Counted from the first letter of the stretch, positions 33,318 through 43,043 are shown. The stretch: 64,000 bases of DNA from JANSYL01 sp965229695 (GCA_965229695.1 OZ245921.1:744001-808000), one strand, 5' to 3'. Made by a program: numbers and translations. Notes: generated from the sequence alone by a model not told the origin.

Positions 33318-34856
33318 TTATGCGAAAACTGCGGCGAATTCTTCGACAGCGGCCTTCAGTTTGTCGGCATCGGCCCCTTTGATCTTCGGATCGTCATTGG
33401 TGATCCAGTCGAGAACGTCCTGTTTCTTGGAGCGCATGAAAGTCAGCAGACCTTCTTCGAAGCGGCCCACATCCGAAACGTCGATATTGTCGAGGAACCC
33501 GTTGGTACCAGCAAAGATCATGGTCACGATCTCGGCGTTGGTCAGCGGCGAATACTGCGGCTGCTTCATCATCTCGGTCAGACGCGCGCCACGGGCCAGC
33601 AACTGCTGGGTCGAGGCATCAAGGTCAGAACCGAACTGCGCAAACGCTGCCATCTCACGATACTGGGCCAGCGACAGTTTCACCGGACCGGCAACCGAAG
33701 ACATCGCCTTGGTCTGGGCCGAAGAACCCACGCGCGAAACCGACAGACCGGTGTTCACGGCCGGGCGGATACCTTGGAAGAACAGTTCGGTTTCCAGGAA
33801 GATCTGGCCGTCGGTGATCGAGATCACGTTGGTCGGAATAAAGGCCGACACGTCGCCGCCCTGGGTTTCAATGACAGGCAACGCGGTCAGCGAGCCTGCG
33901 CCATTGTCTTCGTTCAGCTTAGCCGAACGCTCCAGCAGGCGCGAGTGCAGGTAGAAAACGTCACCGGGGTAAGCTTCACGGCCCGGCGGGCGGCGCAGCA
34001 GCAGCGACATCTGACGATAGGCCACGGCCTGTTTCGACAGGTCATCATAGATGATCAGCGCGTGGCGGCCATTGTCGCGGAAATGCTCGGCCATCGAGGT
34101 CGCGGCATAGGGGGCCAGGAACTGCATCGGCGCGGGGTCGGATGCGGTCGCGGCCACAACGATGGAGTATTCCATCGCGCCGGTTTCTTCTAGCTTCTTC
34201 ACCAGCTGCGCCACGGTCGAACGCTTCTGGCCGACAGCAACGTAAACGCAGTAGAGCTTCTTGCTCTCATCCGCGCCAGCGGCGTCATTATAGGATTTCT
34301 GGTTCAGAATGGTGTCGAGCGCCACGGCGGTCTTACCGGTCTGACGGTCGCCAATGATAAGCTCGCGCTGGCCACGGCCAATCGGGATCATGGCGTCGAT
34401 GGCTTTCAGGCCGGTGGCCATCGGTTCATGCACCGATTTCCGCGGGATGATGCCGGGGGCTTTCACGTCGGCGATCGATCGACCCGAGCTTTCAATCGGA
34501 CCTTTGCCGTCAATCGGGTTGCCCAGACCGTCCACAACGCGGCCCAGCAGACCGTCGCCCACCGGCACGTCCACAATCGCGTTGGTGCGCTTAACGGTGT
34601 CACCTTCTTTAATGTCGCGGTCGGAACCGAAGATCACGATACCAACATTGTCGGCTTCCAGGTTCAGCGCCATGCCCCGGATACCACCGGGGAATTCGAC
34701 CATCTCACCGGCCTGACAATTGTCGAGCCCATAGACACGGGCGATCCCGTCCCCCACGCTGAGCACGCGGCCCACCTCGGAGACTTCGGCATCCTGGCCG
34801 AAGTTCTTGATCTGGTCCTTCAGGATCGCAGAAATTTCTGCTGCTTGGATCGCCAT
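33318..34856 (-). CDS. atpA: F1F0 ATP synthase subunit alpha
   Basis: 512 residues. Non-catalytic nucleotide-binding subunit: P-loop GDRQTGKTA and the signature region PAVNTGLSVSRVGSSAQ. The start overlaps the atpH stop by 1 nt (TAATG), so the two are coupled. Full length. Confidence 0.99.
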   Translation of the reverse strand: MAIQAAEISAILKDQIKNFGQDAEVSEVGRVLSVGDGIARVYGLDNCQAGEMVEFPGGIRGMALNLEADNVGIVIFGSDRDIKEGDTVKRTNAIVDVPVGDGLLGRVVDGLGNPIDGKGPIESSGRSIADVKAPGIIPRKSVHEPMATGLKAIDAMIPIGRGQRELIIGDRQTGKTAVALDTILNQKSYNDAAGADESKKLYCVYVAVGQKRSTVAQLVKKLEETGAMEYSIVVAATASDPAPMQFLAPYAATSMAEHFRDNGRHALIIYDDLSKQAVAYRQMSLLLRRPPGREAYPGDVFYLHSRLLERSAKLNEDNGAGSLTALPVIETQGGDVSAFIPTNVISITDGQIFLETELFFQGIRPAVNTGLSVSRVGSSAQTKAMSSVAGPVKLSLAQYREMAAFAQFGSDLDASTQQLLARGARLTEMMKQPQYSPLTNAEIVTMIFAGTNGFLDNIDVSDVGRFEEGLLTFMRSKKQDVLDWITNDDPKIKGADADKLKAAVEEFAAVFA

Positions 34857-35416
34857 TATCCGACCTCTTTCATGGAGTTTTGTAGGGTGCTGAGCTTCGA
34901 TTTGATCGAGGTGTCGATCATTTTCGAGCCCACCTTAACGACAAGACCGCCGATGAGGCTTTCGTCGACGGTCGCATTCAGGGTGACATCTTTGCCAACG
35001 GCGGCCTTGAGCGTCGCGGCCAACTTGTCGGCTTGGGTTTTGGTCAGCGCTTTGGCCGAAACCACATCCGCGGTGACCTCGCCCTTGTGATCGGCAATTC
35101 GGTCGCGCAGTTCGGCCAGCAGGGCAGGCACCACAAACAAACGCCGTTTCTGCGCCATCAAGCGCAGCGTGTTTGCGGTCGTATCGCCCAGGCCCATGGC
35201 CGATGCGACACCGCCAATGGCGGCTTCGGTCGCTTCACGGCTGTAGATCGGCGAATGGATCAGGTCGCGCAGATCGGCGCTTTCGCCCAGGGCCGCCTCT
35301 AGCGCGGCAGTATCGGCCTCTAGCGCATCAATCGCGCTGTTTTCTTTGGCCAGTTCGAACATCGCCGTGGCATATCGCCCGGCAATACCCATCGAGATGG
35401 AAGCTGGTTCGCTCAC
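34856..35416 (-). CDS. atpH: F1F0 ATP synthase subunit delta
   Basis: 186 residues from a GTG at 35416; AAAGGG lies 5-6 nt upstream and homologues begin at SEPASIS. Peripheral-stalk subunit linking F1 to the b subunits; GIAGRYATAMFELAKE and the C-terminal IGGLVVKVGSKMIDTSIKSK are conserved. First gene of atpHAGDC. Fo genes (atpBEF) are not in the window, as expected in Rhodobacteraceae where they map separately. Confidence 0.96.
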   Translation of the reverse strand: MSEPASISMGIAGRYATAMFELAKENSAIDALEADTAALEAALGESADLRDLIHSPIYSREATEAAIGGVASAMGLGDTTANTLRLMAQKRRLFVVPALLAELRDRIADHKGEVTADVVSAKALTKTQADKLAATLKAAVGKDVTLNATVDESLIGGLVVKVGSKMIDTSIKSKLSTLQNSMKEVG

Positions 35417-35663
35417 GTCCACCCTTTCATATGGTTGGCCCAGGGTGTGCGGTTGCACCCCCAGGCAGATCGTCTCTCGGTGCCGGATGGCAGCCGGTTC
35501 CCCATAAATCGCCGTGGATGTAGCAGAGGGTCACCCTTGCTGCAACAACGTTGGCAACCAAACACTTTGGAAGAAAATCCATTCATTTCAAAGCCTTAGA
35601 TCAAGCGCGACGTTCTGCGACGCTTTGAAGCTTAAGAAATTGCCGACCCACGTGGCGTTTCGG
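35417..35663. other. Leader/promoter region upstream of atpH
   Basis: About 250 nt without a gene. It must carry the atp operon promoter on the minus strand, which I cannot place with confidence. It contains an inverted repeat TTCAAAGC (35587-35594) and GCTTTGAA (35622-35629) with a 27-nt loop. Confidence 0.45.
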
Positions 35664-36458
35664 TCACGATTCTGGGGTTCGAAGGGCCCGATCCGAGACC
35701 AAACCGCGCCCTGATACCCCGGCCCCGGCGGGCGCGGGGCTTCCTTCCAGAACGCGCAGGGGGCGGCGCACCCGTTCGGCGAGGCCCGGGCGGGTCGGTG
35801 CGGGTGTCTGTTTGGAAACCTCCAAGATAATCACGCCACCCGCGTAGTAGCTGGACAGCTTCGCGCCCGCCCGTTCCAAAAGTTCGGCCGATTTCAGCCA
35901 AAAGCGCTTTTCCGATGGTGGCGCGAACAGGGCCGCGGCGTGGCGTTCGGGCACAAAATCATGTTGCTTGATCTGCGATTCCAACTGCCCCAGCGAATAG
36001 GGCCGCCCGAATCCAAAAGGCGTCGCATCGCGCCGCGCCCAAAGCCCAGATCGGTTGGGCACCACAAACAGCGCCTTGCCCCCCGGCCCCAACACGCGCG
36101 CGCATTCATCCAATACCGCCGCCGGATGTTCCGAGGTTTCCAGCCCGTGCAAACACACCACCCGATCCGCCATGCCGTTTTGTAAGGGCCATAAATGCTC
36201 GCGGCACAGGACCGAGACATTATCCATCCCCGAGGGCCAAGGCATCACGCCCTGTTCGGCGGGCATTAGCCCGATCACGCGCCGGGCCTGCGGCAGGTAA
36301 GGCCGCAAAAGCGGCACGGCAAAGCCAAAACCAACCACCGTTTGCCCGGTCAAATCCGGCCAAAGCGCCAAAAGCCGATCCCGCACCGCCTTTTGCGCGA
36401 TGCGGCCCAATCGGGTGCGATAATAAAACTGGCGTAGATCCAGAACGTCGAGATGCAT
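35664..36458 (-). CDS. SAM-dependent methyltransferase, class I
   Basis: 264 residues. Motif I is atypical (TVVGFGFAVPLLRPYLPQA); later motifs VCLHGLETSEHPAAVLDECA and RVLGPGGKALFVVPNRSGLW are clear for a Methyltransf_11-like domain. The C-terminal third is Pro/Gly/Arg-rich and poorly ordered. Substrate unknown. It is divergent from gloB, an arrangement I associate with Rhodobacteraceae. Confidence 0.85.
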   Translation of the reverse strand: MHLDVLDLRQFYYRTRLGRIAQKAVRDRLLALWPDLTGQTVVGFGFAVPLLRPYLPQARRVIGLMPAEQGVMPWPSGMDNVSVLCREHLWPLQNGMADRVVCLHGLETSEHPAAVLDECARVLGPGGKALFVVPNRSGLWARRDATPFGFGRPYSLGQLESQIKQHDFVPERHAAALFAPPSEKRFWLKSAELLERAGAKLSSYYAGGVIILEVSKQTPAPTRPGLAERVRRPLRVLEGSPAPAGAGVSGRGLVSDRALRTPES

Positions 36459-36523
36459 TGCACTGTTACGGCGGTTGGGCGAGGCTTTGGGGTGAACCTT
36501 GACCCAAGCGCCGCAGGATTGCC

Positions 36524-37306
36524 ATGCCCGACACCGCCCCCTCTGCAGAAATCGTCACCATCCCCTGCCTCAGCGACAATTACACCTTCCTGCTGCACGA
36601 TCCCAAAACTGGGGCCACAGCCGTGGCCGATGTGCCCGATCACGCCCCCGTCCTTGATGCCTTGGCCCGGCGCGCCTGGACGCTGACCGATATCCTGCTC
36701 ACCCATCACCATGGTGACCATATCGACGGCGTTGACCCGCTGCGGGGTGCCACCGGTGCCAAGGTCTGGGGCGCCAAGGCTGATGAAGCGCGCCTGCCCA
36801 AGCTTGATCACGCCCTCGCCGAAGGCGATCGGGTGCAGATCGGCGATTTGACCGGCAATGTTTTGGATGTGTCCGGTCACACGGTTGGTCACATCGCCTA
36901 TCACTTCCCCGATGCCGGGGTGGCCTTCACGGGCGACAGTCTGATGGCCCTTGGCTGCGGGCGGCTTTTCGAGGGCACGCCGCAGATGATGTGGACCAGT
37001 TTGCAAAAACTGCGGGCGCTGCCCCCGGAAACCCTGATTTGCTCGGGTCATGAATACACGCAGTCCAACGCCCGGTTTGCCCTGACCATTGAACCTGAGA
37101 ATTCCGCGCTTACATCCCGTGCAGCCGCGGTAGACGTGGCGCGTGCCGATGGGCTGGCCACCGTGCCCTCCCGTCTTTCCGAGGAACTTGCCACAAACCC
37201 GTTTCTGCGTGCCGACCTGCCCGAGGTGATGGCTTTGGTCGGTCTTCGAGACGCAGCGCCTGCAACAGTCTTTGCAGAAATCCGTGGCCGCAAAGACAGG
37301 TTTTGA
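36524..37306 (+). CDS. gloB: Hydroxyacylglutathione hydrolase (glyoxalase II)
   Basis: 260 residues, metallo-beta-lactamase fold. Hydrolyses S-D-lactoylglutathione to lactate and glutathione in methylglyoxal detoxification. Dinuclear metal motif THHHGDHID, SGHTVGH, GDSLMALGCGRLFEG and CSGHEYTQSN with the C-terminal substrate domain. AGGA is 6 nt before the ATG. A small hairpin TGCCTAA/TTAGGCA (37322-37338) follows. Confidence 0.97.
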   Translation: MPDTAPSAEIVTIPCLSDNYTFLLHDPKTGATAVADVPDHAPVLDALARRAWTLTDILLTHHHGDHIDGVDPLRGATGAKVWGAKADEARLPKLDHALAEGDRVQIGDLTGNVLDVSGHTVGHIAYHFPDAGVAFTGDSLMALGCGRLFEGTPQMMWTSLQKLRALPPETLICSGHEYTQSNARFALTIEPENSALTSRAAAVDVARADGLATVPSRLSEELATNPFLRADLPEVMALVGLRDAAPATVFAEIRGRKDRF

Positions 37307-37514
37307 CACGGTGCTGGAAGCTGCCTAATTTTTAGGCAACCAGAATGGGCACCCCAAAAGCCTTGCGGCCAAAGGGTCTTGTCCACAGTCGACACGAGGG
37401 TTTGAACAGTTTCTCCTTGAAACGCGCCGCTAAAAGCCAAAGCTTAACTCTATGAGGCCATAATCGAGCGGAGGCTGCCGCCGCCCTCGACGCACCGGAA
37501 AAGGAGCACCCTCC

Positions 37515-39845
37515 GTGCCGTCATTTTCGACTACCCTAGAGCAGGCCATTCACGCAGCTTTGGCAAATGCCAATGCACGCCGCCACGAATTGGCAACGCT
37601 AGAGCATCTACTGCTCGCGCTTCTTGATGAACCCGACGCCGAAAAGGTGATGAAAGCCTGTAGCGTTGATATCGATGCACTGCGCGAAACGCTGGTCACT
37701 TTCATCGACGAAGACCTTTCGACCTTGGAAACCGATGTTGAAGGGTCCGAAGCGGTTCCGACCGCCGCCTTCCAACGCGTCATTCAACGCGCCGCGATCC
37801 ACGTTCAATCCTCGGGCCGGACCGAGGTCACGGGTGCCAACGTCTTGGTCGCCATCTTCGCGGAACGGGAATCGAATGCCGCTTATTTCCTGCAAGAACA
37901 GGATATGACCCGCTATGACGCGGTGAATTTCATCGCCCATGGGGTGGCCAAAGACCCCTCCTACGGCGAAAGTCGCCCGGTGTCTGGTGCCAGTGAACCC
38001 GAGGAAGAAGCCCGCGCCGCCGAGCAAAACGCCGAAGGCGAACAAAAGGAATCGGCGCTGGCGAAATACTGCGTCGATCTGAATGCCAAATCGCTGAAGG
38101 GTGATGTCGACCCGCTGATCGGGCGTGGGCATGAGGTGGAACGCTGCGTGCAGGTGCTCTGCCGCCGCCGCAAAAACAACCCGCTTTTGGTGGGCGATCC
38201 CGGTGTGGGCAAAACCGCCATTGCCGAAGGTCTGGCCAAAAAGATTGTCGAAGGCCAAACGCCCGAGGTGTTGCAGGGTGCCACGATCTATTCGCTCGAC
38301 ATGGGCGCACTTTTGGCTGGCACCCGGTATCGCGGCGATTTCGAAGAGCGCCTCAAAGCCGTGGTGAAAGAGCTGGAAGATCACCCTGACGCGATCCTCT
38401 TCATCGATGAGATTCACACGGTGATCGGCGCAGGCGCCACCAGCGGCGGGGCCATGGATGCCTCCAACCTGCTGAAGCCTGCGCTTCAAGGCGGCAAACT
38501 GCGCTGCATGGGGTCGACCACCTATAAAGAATTCCGTCAGCATTTCGAAAAGGACCGCGCGCTTAGCCGCCGGTTCCAGAAAATCGACGTGAATGAACCC
38601 TCGGTCGATGATGCGGTGAAAATCCTGAAAGGGTTGAAGCCCTATTTCGAAGATCACCACAGCGTCAAATACACCACCGACGCGATCAAAACGGCGGTCG
38701 AGTTGTCGGCGCGCTACATCAATGACCGCAAGCTGCCGGATAAAGCCATCGATGTGATTGATGAGGCGGGCGCGGCCCAGCACCTGGTCGCGGAATCCAA
38801 ACGCCGCAAAACCATCGGCGCGAAAGAGATTGAAGCCGTTGTCGCCAAGATCGCCCGCATCCCGCCCAAAAACGTCTCCAAAGACGATGCGGAGGTGTTG
38901 AAAGACCTGGAAGTAACGCTGAAGCGCGTCGTTTTCGGTCAGGACAAAGCCATCGAGGCGCTGTCATCGGCCATCAAACTGGCCCGTGCAGGCCTGCGCG
39001 AGCCGGAAAAACCCATCGGCAACTACCTGTTTGCGGGCCCCACCGGCGTCGGCAAGACCGAGGTCGCCAAACAACTGGCCGATACGCTTGGCGTGGAACT
39101 GCTGCGCTTCGACATGTCGGAATATATGGAAAAACACGCCGTCAGCCGCCTGATCGGTGCGCCTCCGGGCTATGTCGGGTTTGACCAGGGTGGTCTTCTG
39201 ACCGATGGGGTCGATCAGCACCCGCATTGTGTGCTGCTTCTCGATGAAATCGAAAAGGCGCATCCGGATGTGTTTAACATCCTGCTGCAGGTGATGGATC
39301 ACGGCACGCTGACCGACCATAACGGTCGCTCGGTCGATTTCCGCAATGTGGTGCTGATCATGACCTCCAACGCAGGTGCTGCGGAACAAGCCAAGGCCGC
39401 CATCGGCTTTGGCCGCGACCGGCGCGAAGGTGAAGACACCGCCGCGATCGAGCGGACCTTCACGCCGGAATTCCGCAACCGTCTGGACGCGGTAATCAGC
39501 TTCGCGGCCCTTCCGAAAGAGGTCATCCTGCAAGTGGTCGAGAAATTCGTGCTGCAGCTTGAGGCTCAGTTGATGGATCGCAATGTGACCATCGAACTGA
39601 CCCGACCCGCCGCCGAATGGCTGGCTGACAAGGGCTATGATGACCGCATGGGCGCCCGCCCACTGGGCCGCGTGATCCAGGAGCACATCAAAAAGCCCCT
39701 GGCCGAAGAACTGCTCTTCGGCAAACTGGCCAAAGGCGGCAACGTCAAGGTCGGCGTCAAAGAGGGCGAGATCGAACTGCGGATCGAGGAACCCGGCAGC
39801 CCGCAGATCGGCACCAAAAAGCCGCCACTGCTCACCGCCGACTGA
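37515..39845 (+). CDS. clpA: ATP-dependent Clp protease ATP-binding subunit ClpA
   Basis: 776 residues from a GTG at 37515 with AAGGAG 8 nt upstream. Hexameric unfoldase feeding ClpP. N-domain 1-145; first AAA+ module with GDPGVGKTAI and FIDEIHTV; second with GPTGVGKTEV and LLDEIEKAHPDV; the IGF-type loop for ClpP docking is likely the AKAAIGFGRD segment. ClpS, the adaptor that often precedes clpA, is not in the 208-nt gap upstream. A strong terminator lies 94 nt past the stop. Confidence 0.97.
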   Translation: MPSFSTTLEQAIHAALANANARRHELATLEHLLLALLDEPDAEKVMKACSVDIDALRETLVTFIDEDLSTLETDVEGSEAVPTAAFQRVIQRAAIHVQSSGRTEVTGANVLVAIFAERESNAAYFLQEQDMTRYDAVNFIAHGVAKDPSYGESRPVSGASEPEEEARAAEQNAEGEQKESALAKYCVDLNAKSLKGDVDPLIGRGHEVERCVQVLCRRRKNNPLLVGDPGVGKTAIAEGLAKKIVEGQTPEVLQGATIYSLDMGALLAGTRYRGDFEERLKAVVKELEDHPDAILFIDEIHTVIGAGATSGGAMDASNLLKPALQGGKLRCMGSTTYKEFRQHFEKDRALSRRFQKIDVNEPSVDDAVKILKGLKPYFEDHHSVKYTTDAIKTAVELSARYINDRKLPDKAIDVIDEAGAAQHLVAESKRRKTIGAKEIEAVVAKIARIPPKNVSKDDAEVLKDLEVTLKRVVFGQDKAIEALSSAIKLARAGLREPEKPIGNYLFAGPTGVGKTEVAKQLADTLGVELLRFDMSEYMEKHAVSRLIGAPPGYVGFDQGGLLTDGVDQHPHCVLLLDEIEKAHPDVFNILLQVMDHGTLTDHNGRSVDFRNVVLIMTSNAGAAEQAKAAIGFGRDRREGEDTAAIERTFTPEFRNRLDAVISFAALPKEVILQVVEKFVLQLEAQLMDRNVTIELTRPAAEWLADKGYDDRMGARPLGRVIQEHIKKPLAEELLFGKLAKGGNVKVGVKEGEIELRIEEPGSPQIGTKKPPLLTAD

Positions 39846-39846
39846 T

Positions 39847-40914
39847 ATGGCACGCGAACGCGGTTTCCAAACCGCGTCGGACACGCCTGCGCAGGCGCGT
39901 CCAAACGGCCCTTGCAAGGGCCGTCCCGGCGTCTGGCCTCAACGGGGCCGGGCGCTTTTTTTCGCGGTCTTCGCAACTATGGCCGCCCCCTCCAACGCAA
40001 TCGCGCAAGGGCCGCCAAGCCTGCTCTTTCCCGTCGCCTGCGCGTTGGGTGAGGATTGCGTGATCCAGCAAGTCGTGGATCGCGACCCGGGTTCGGGCTA
40101 CCGCGCCTTTGATTGCGGGCCGCAAAGCTATGATGGCCACACCGGCACCGATATCCGCGTGGCCGATTTCGAAGCCATGGCAGGTGGCGTGGCTGTGCTC
40201 GCCGCCGCCGATGGCACCGTGCGCGCACTGCGCGATGGGATGCCCGATGGCGGCATCGCCACCGCACCCGAGGGGCAGGGTTGCGGCAATGGCGTTGCGC
40301 TGACCCATCCCAATGGGTGGGAAACGCAATACTGCCACCTTTTGCAGGGCAGCATCACCGTGACCGAAGGCCAGACCGTGGCGGCGGGCACCCAGATTGG
40401 TTTGATCGGCTATTCCGGGCGCACCGAATTTCCGCATCTCGAATTTGTGGTTCGGCAGAACGGGCGGGTCGTTGACCCGTTCGACCCCTCCGACCTCTCC
40501 CAATGCGGCTTGGGCGCGGCCCCGCTTTGGGACAACCCGATCGACCTCGCCCCGGGCGGGCTGCTCCGGGTGGGGTTTGCGGATGCAATCCCGGATTTGG
40601 CGGAGATTGAGGCCGGAGATGCCGATCAGGCCCAGATTTCCAGCCGTGCCGAGGCGCTGGTGCTTTGGGCCTTCATTCATGGGGGGCGAGCAGGCGATCA
40701 GGTGCAGTTAAGGATTGAGGATGCCACGGGCCAAGTGATCCATGAACAAACCGCCACACTCGACCGCACGCAAGCCCAGCTTTTCCGTGCAAGCGGGCGG
40801 CGCACCCCACAGACGGGTTGGCCTTTGGGCGTGATCCATGGCCACGCGACCCTAATCCGCGATGGCGCGGTCCTGGATCAGCGCGCGGGATCGGTGATCG
40901 TGACGTCGGACTGA
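39847..40914 (+). CDS. M23-family (LytM-like) peptidase domain protein
   Basis: 355 residues from ATG 39847, 1 nt after the clpA stop. A hydrophobic stretch ALFFAVFATMAAPSNAIA (about 36-53) looks like a signal peptide after an unusually long basic n-region. The LytM domain has the metal motif HTGTD (His98, Asp102), but the usual second HxH is His197-Leu-Glu. It may cut peptidoglycan or be a regulator with an altered metal site. Codons 4-39 are built from hairpins, including the clpA terminator. The next ATG, at 39979, would lose the signal peptide. Confidence 0.78.
   Translation: MARERGFQTASDTPAQARPNGPCKGRPGVWPQRGRALFFAVFATMAAPSNAIAQGPPSLLFPVACALGEDCVIQQVVDRDPGSGYRAFDCGPQSYDGHTGTDIRVADFEAMAGGVAVLAAADGTVRALRDGMPDGGIATAPEGQGCGNGVALTHPNGWETQYCHLLQGSITVTEGQTVAAGTQIGLIGYSGRTEFPHLEFVVRQNGRVVDPFDPSDLSQCGLGAAPLWDNPIDLAPGGLLRVGFADAIPDLAEIEAGDADQAQISSRAEALVLWAFIHGGRAGDQVQLRIEDATGQVIHEQTATLDRTQAQLFRASGRRTPQTGWPLGVIHGHATLIRDGAVLDQRAGSVIVTSD
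39858..39962 (+). terminator. Hairpin array ending in a strong intrinsic terminator
   Basis: Three palindromes in a row: ACGCGGTTT-CC-AAACCGCGT (39858-39877), CGCCTGCGCAGGCG (39884-39897) and a perfect 20-bp one at 39905-39924 (ACGGCCCTTG and its complement). A 12-bp RNA stem follows (39929-39940 with 39944-39955, loop AAC, three G-U pairs) and then seven T. This is a textbook terminator for clpA, yet it lies inside the 5' part of the downstream ORF. Confidence 0.82.
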
Positions 40915-40925
40915 TCCCGAGGCTC

Positions 40926-43043
40926 TCAGCGCTCGGTCAATTTCAACTCAATCCGCCGGTTTTGCGCCCGTCCTTCCGGCGTCTCATTCGACACAATCGG
41001 GCGGTGTTCGCCAAAGCCCGCCGCCAAAAGCCGGTTGGGCGGAATGCCCAATTCCTCGGACAGATACAGCACCACCGACAGCGCGCGCGCCTGGCTCAAC
41101 TCCCAATTATTCGCAAAATTGGGAGAGTTGCGGATCGGCACATCATCGGTATGGCCATCCACCCGGATGATCCAATCGATCTCGTCGGGGATCTCATCGG
41201 CCACTTCCAACAGCAGATCGGCAACGTTTTCGATCTGTTGCAACCCTTCATCCGCCAGATCGGCAGAGGCCGGCTCGAACAGCACCTCCGAGGAGAACAC
41301 AAACCGATCACCCTCGATCCGCACCCCTTCCCGGCCCTCTAGCAACTCGCGCAGCCGCCCGAAAAACTCCGACCGATAGCGCTCCAAATCCTGCGCTTCC
41401 GCCGCCAGCCGCTCTGCTTCCTCGGCCAAGCGCGCCGCTTCAGCCGCTTCCAACTCCGCCAAACGACGCTGCTCCGAGGCGACCTGAGCCAAAGCCGTGT
41501 TTAGCTGCGCGCCCAGGGTGGCGATCTGCACCTCCGCCTCAGCATCCCGCGCGTCCGAGGCATCCAAAAGCGCCTGCAACCCGCCCAATTGGCTGCGCAG
41601 AGCCTCGACCTGTTCGTTCAGCAAAGCCACCTGCCGCTGTGCCTCGGCCGATTGCGCCTCCACATCCGCCAATTCGGCATTGGCTTGTGCCAACAGCGCG
41701 GCGCGTTCGTTGACCGCGCTTTCGGCCTCTTCCAGCTCCGCCTCCGCCGCCAGGCGGGCCGACAAGGCCTCGGCCAATTGCTGCTCCAAGATCGATAGAT
41801 CGCCGTCTTGGGCCTCAAGAACGGCCCCGACCGCCTCTGCCTCGCTTTGCAGCGCCGCGATCCGCGCCTCCAACTCGGCCAGGCGCGCGGCGGCGCTGGC
41901 CTCAGCACTTTCGATCCGGGCCAAGGCCAAGGCCAGCCGCTCTTCCAGGGCCGACATCTCTTGCGTCTGGCCGCTCAGATCTTCGGTCAGCCGATCTGCT
42001 TCCGCCTCGGCCGTGGCCAAAGCGGCCTCCAGCCCCTCGCGTTCGGCGGCGCGTCCTTCGGCATCGGCCAAGGCCGCCGCCAGACGCCCCGCCAAATCCT
42101 CGCGCGCGGCATCCGCAGCCGCCAGCAAGGTCAGGGTTTCTTCCGCCTGGGCGCGCTGTTCTTCCAACGCCAAGGTCATCGCGGTCAGTTCCGCGGTGGC
42201 GTTTTCCAACCGGTCGCGCAGTGCCTCTGCCGCCGCCGCCTCGGCCAAACGCGCCGCTTCTTCATCGCTCAGCGCCGTCTCGGCATTTTCCAACCGGGCC
42301 AGCAAGGCTGCCGCCGCCGCTTGTTCGGCCAGGCGCGCGGCCTCAGCCTCGGTCAGGTCTGTGCTCAAACTCTCGACCTGGGCGGTCAAGGCCGCCTGCG
42401 CCTCCGCCCCGCTTTCCAACTGCGCCAGGGCTTGAGCCAAGCTTAGCTCTCGTTCCGCCGCATCAGCCTCCAGATCGGCGATCAAGGCCTCCAACGCCTC
42501 GCGCCGGGCCGCCGCCAGCCGCGCGGCCTCGGACGCCTCATCAATCTCACTCCGGGCCTGAGCCAATGCCAATTGCAGCGCCTCAGCTTGGGTGATGGTC
42601 TCAGCCAGTTCCGCTTCGGTCGCCTCCTGCGTGGCCTGAAGCTCGGAATTGGCCGCCAACAGACCCGCCACCTGTTCCTCAAAACTGGCAATCCGGGCCG
42701 CTTGCGCCGTGGTTTCCGCCGTCAGCGCGGTGATCACCGCCTCCTGCGCGGCCACTTGCCCCTCGGCCTGGGTCAGCGACCCAGAAAGCGTCGCCACCCG
42801 GTTTTCCAACTGGGCCGAACGGCGTTCCTCCAACCCCAAGGCCTCGGCCAAAGTGTTCAGCTGCGCGTTCAGGCTGTTCAGTTCATCATCCTGGCTATTG
42901 ATCTGTTCTGACAGCACAAACTGCACGATCATGAAGATCGACAGCACAAAAATCATCACCATCAAAAGCGATGTGATTGCGTCAACAAACCCTGGCCAGA
43001 TCGAGCCGGTAAACCGTGCCCCGCTGCGGCGTTGGAACGCCAT
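40926..43043 (-). CDS. MotB/OmpA-like peptidoglycan-binding protein with giant coiled coil
   Basis: 705 residues. One N-terminal membrane helix (about 15-45; SIWPGFVDAITSLLMVMIFV) contains Asp21 in the place of the MotB proton-binding Asp. Residues about 50-555 are almost pure Ala/Glu/Leu/Gln coiled coil, with near-repeats such as EAARLAEQAAAAALLARLEN. The C-terminal OmpA/MotB domain (DGHTDDVPI; NWELSQARALSVVLYL; GFGEHRP) binds peptidoglycan. It starts 6 nt after the MotA-like gene. MotB proper is about 300 residues, so the insert is exceptional. Probably the wall-anchored half of an ion-driven stator of unknown output. Confidence 0.87.
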   Translation of the reverse strand: MAFQRRSGARFTGSIWPGFVDAITSLLMVMIFVLSIFMIVQFVLSEQINSQDDELNSLNAQLNTLAEALGLEERRSAQLENRVATLSGSLTQAEGQVAAQEAVITALTAETTAQAARIASFEEQVAGLLAANSELQATQEATEAELAETITQAEALQLALAQARSEIDEASEAARLAAARREALEALIADLEADAAERELSLAQALAQLESGAEAQAALTAQVESLSTDLTEAEAARLAEQAAAAALLARLENAETALSDEEAARLAEAAAAEALRDRLENATAELTAMTLALEEQRAQAEETLTLLAAADAAREDLAGRLAAALADAEGRAAEREGLEAALATAEAEADRLTEDLSGQTQEMSALEERLALALARIESAEASAAARLAELEARIAALQSEAEAVGAVLEAQDGDLSILEQQLAEALSARLAAEAELEEAESAVNERAALLAQANAELADVEAQSAEAQRQVALLNEQVEALRSQLGGLQALLDASDARDAEAEVQIATLGAQLNTALAQVASEQRRLAELEAAEAARLAEEAERLAAEAQDLERYRSEFFGRLRELLEGREGVRIEGDRFVFSSEVLFEPASADLADEGLQQIENVADLLLEVADEIPDEIDWIIRVDGHTDDVPIRNSPNFANNWELSQARALSVVLYLSEELGIPPNRLLAAGFGEHRPIVSNETPEGRAQNRRIELKLTER

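Noticed and set aside
37378..37386. DnaA box-like TTGTCCACA before clpA
   Set aside because: Single site with a mismatch, no cluster, no AT-rich unwinding region and no origin-type neighbours.
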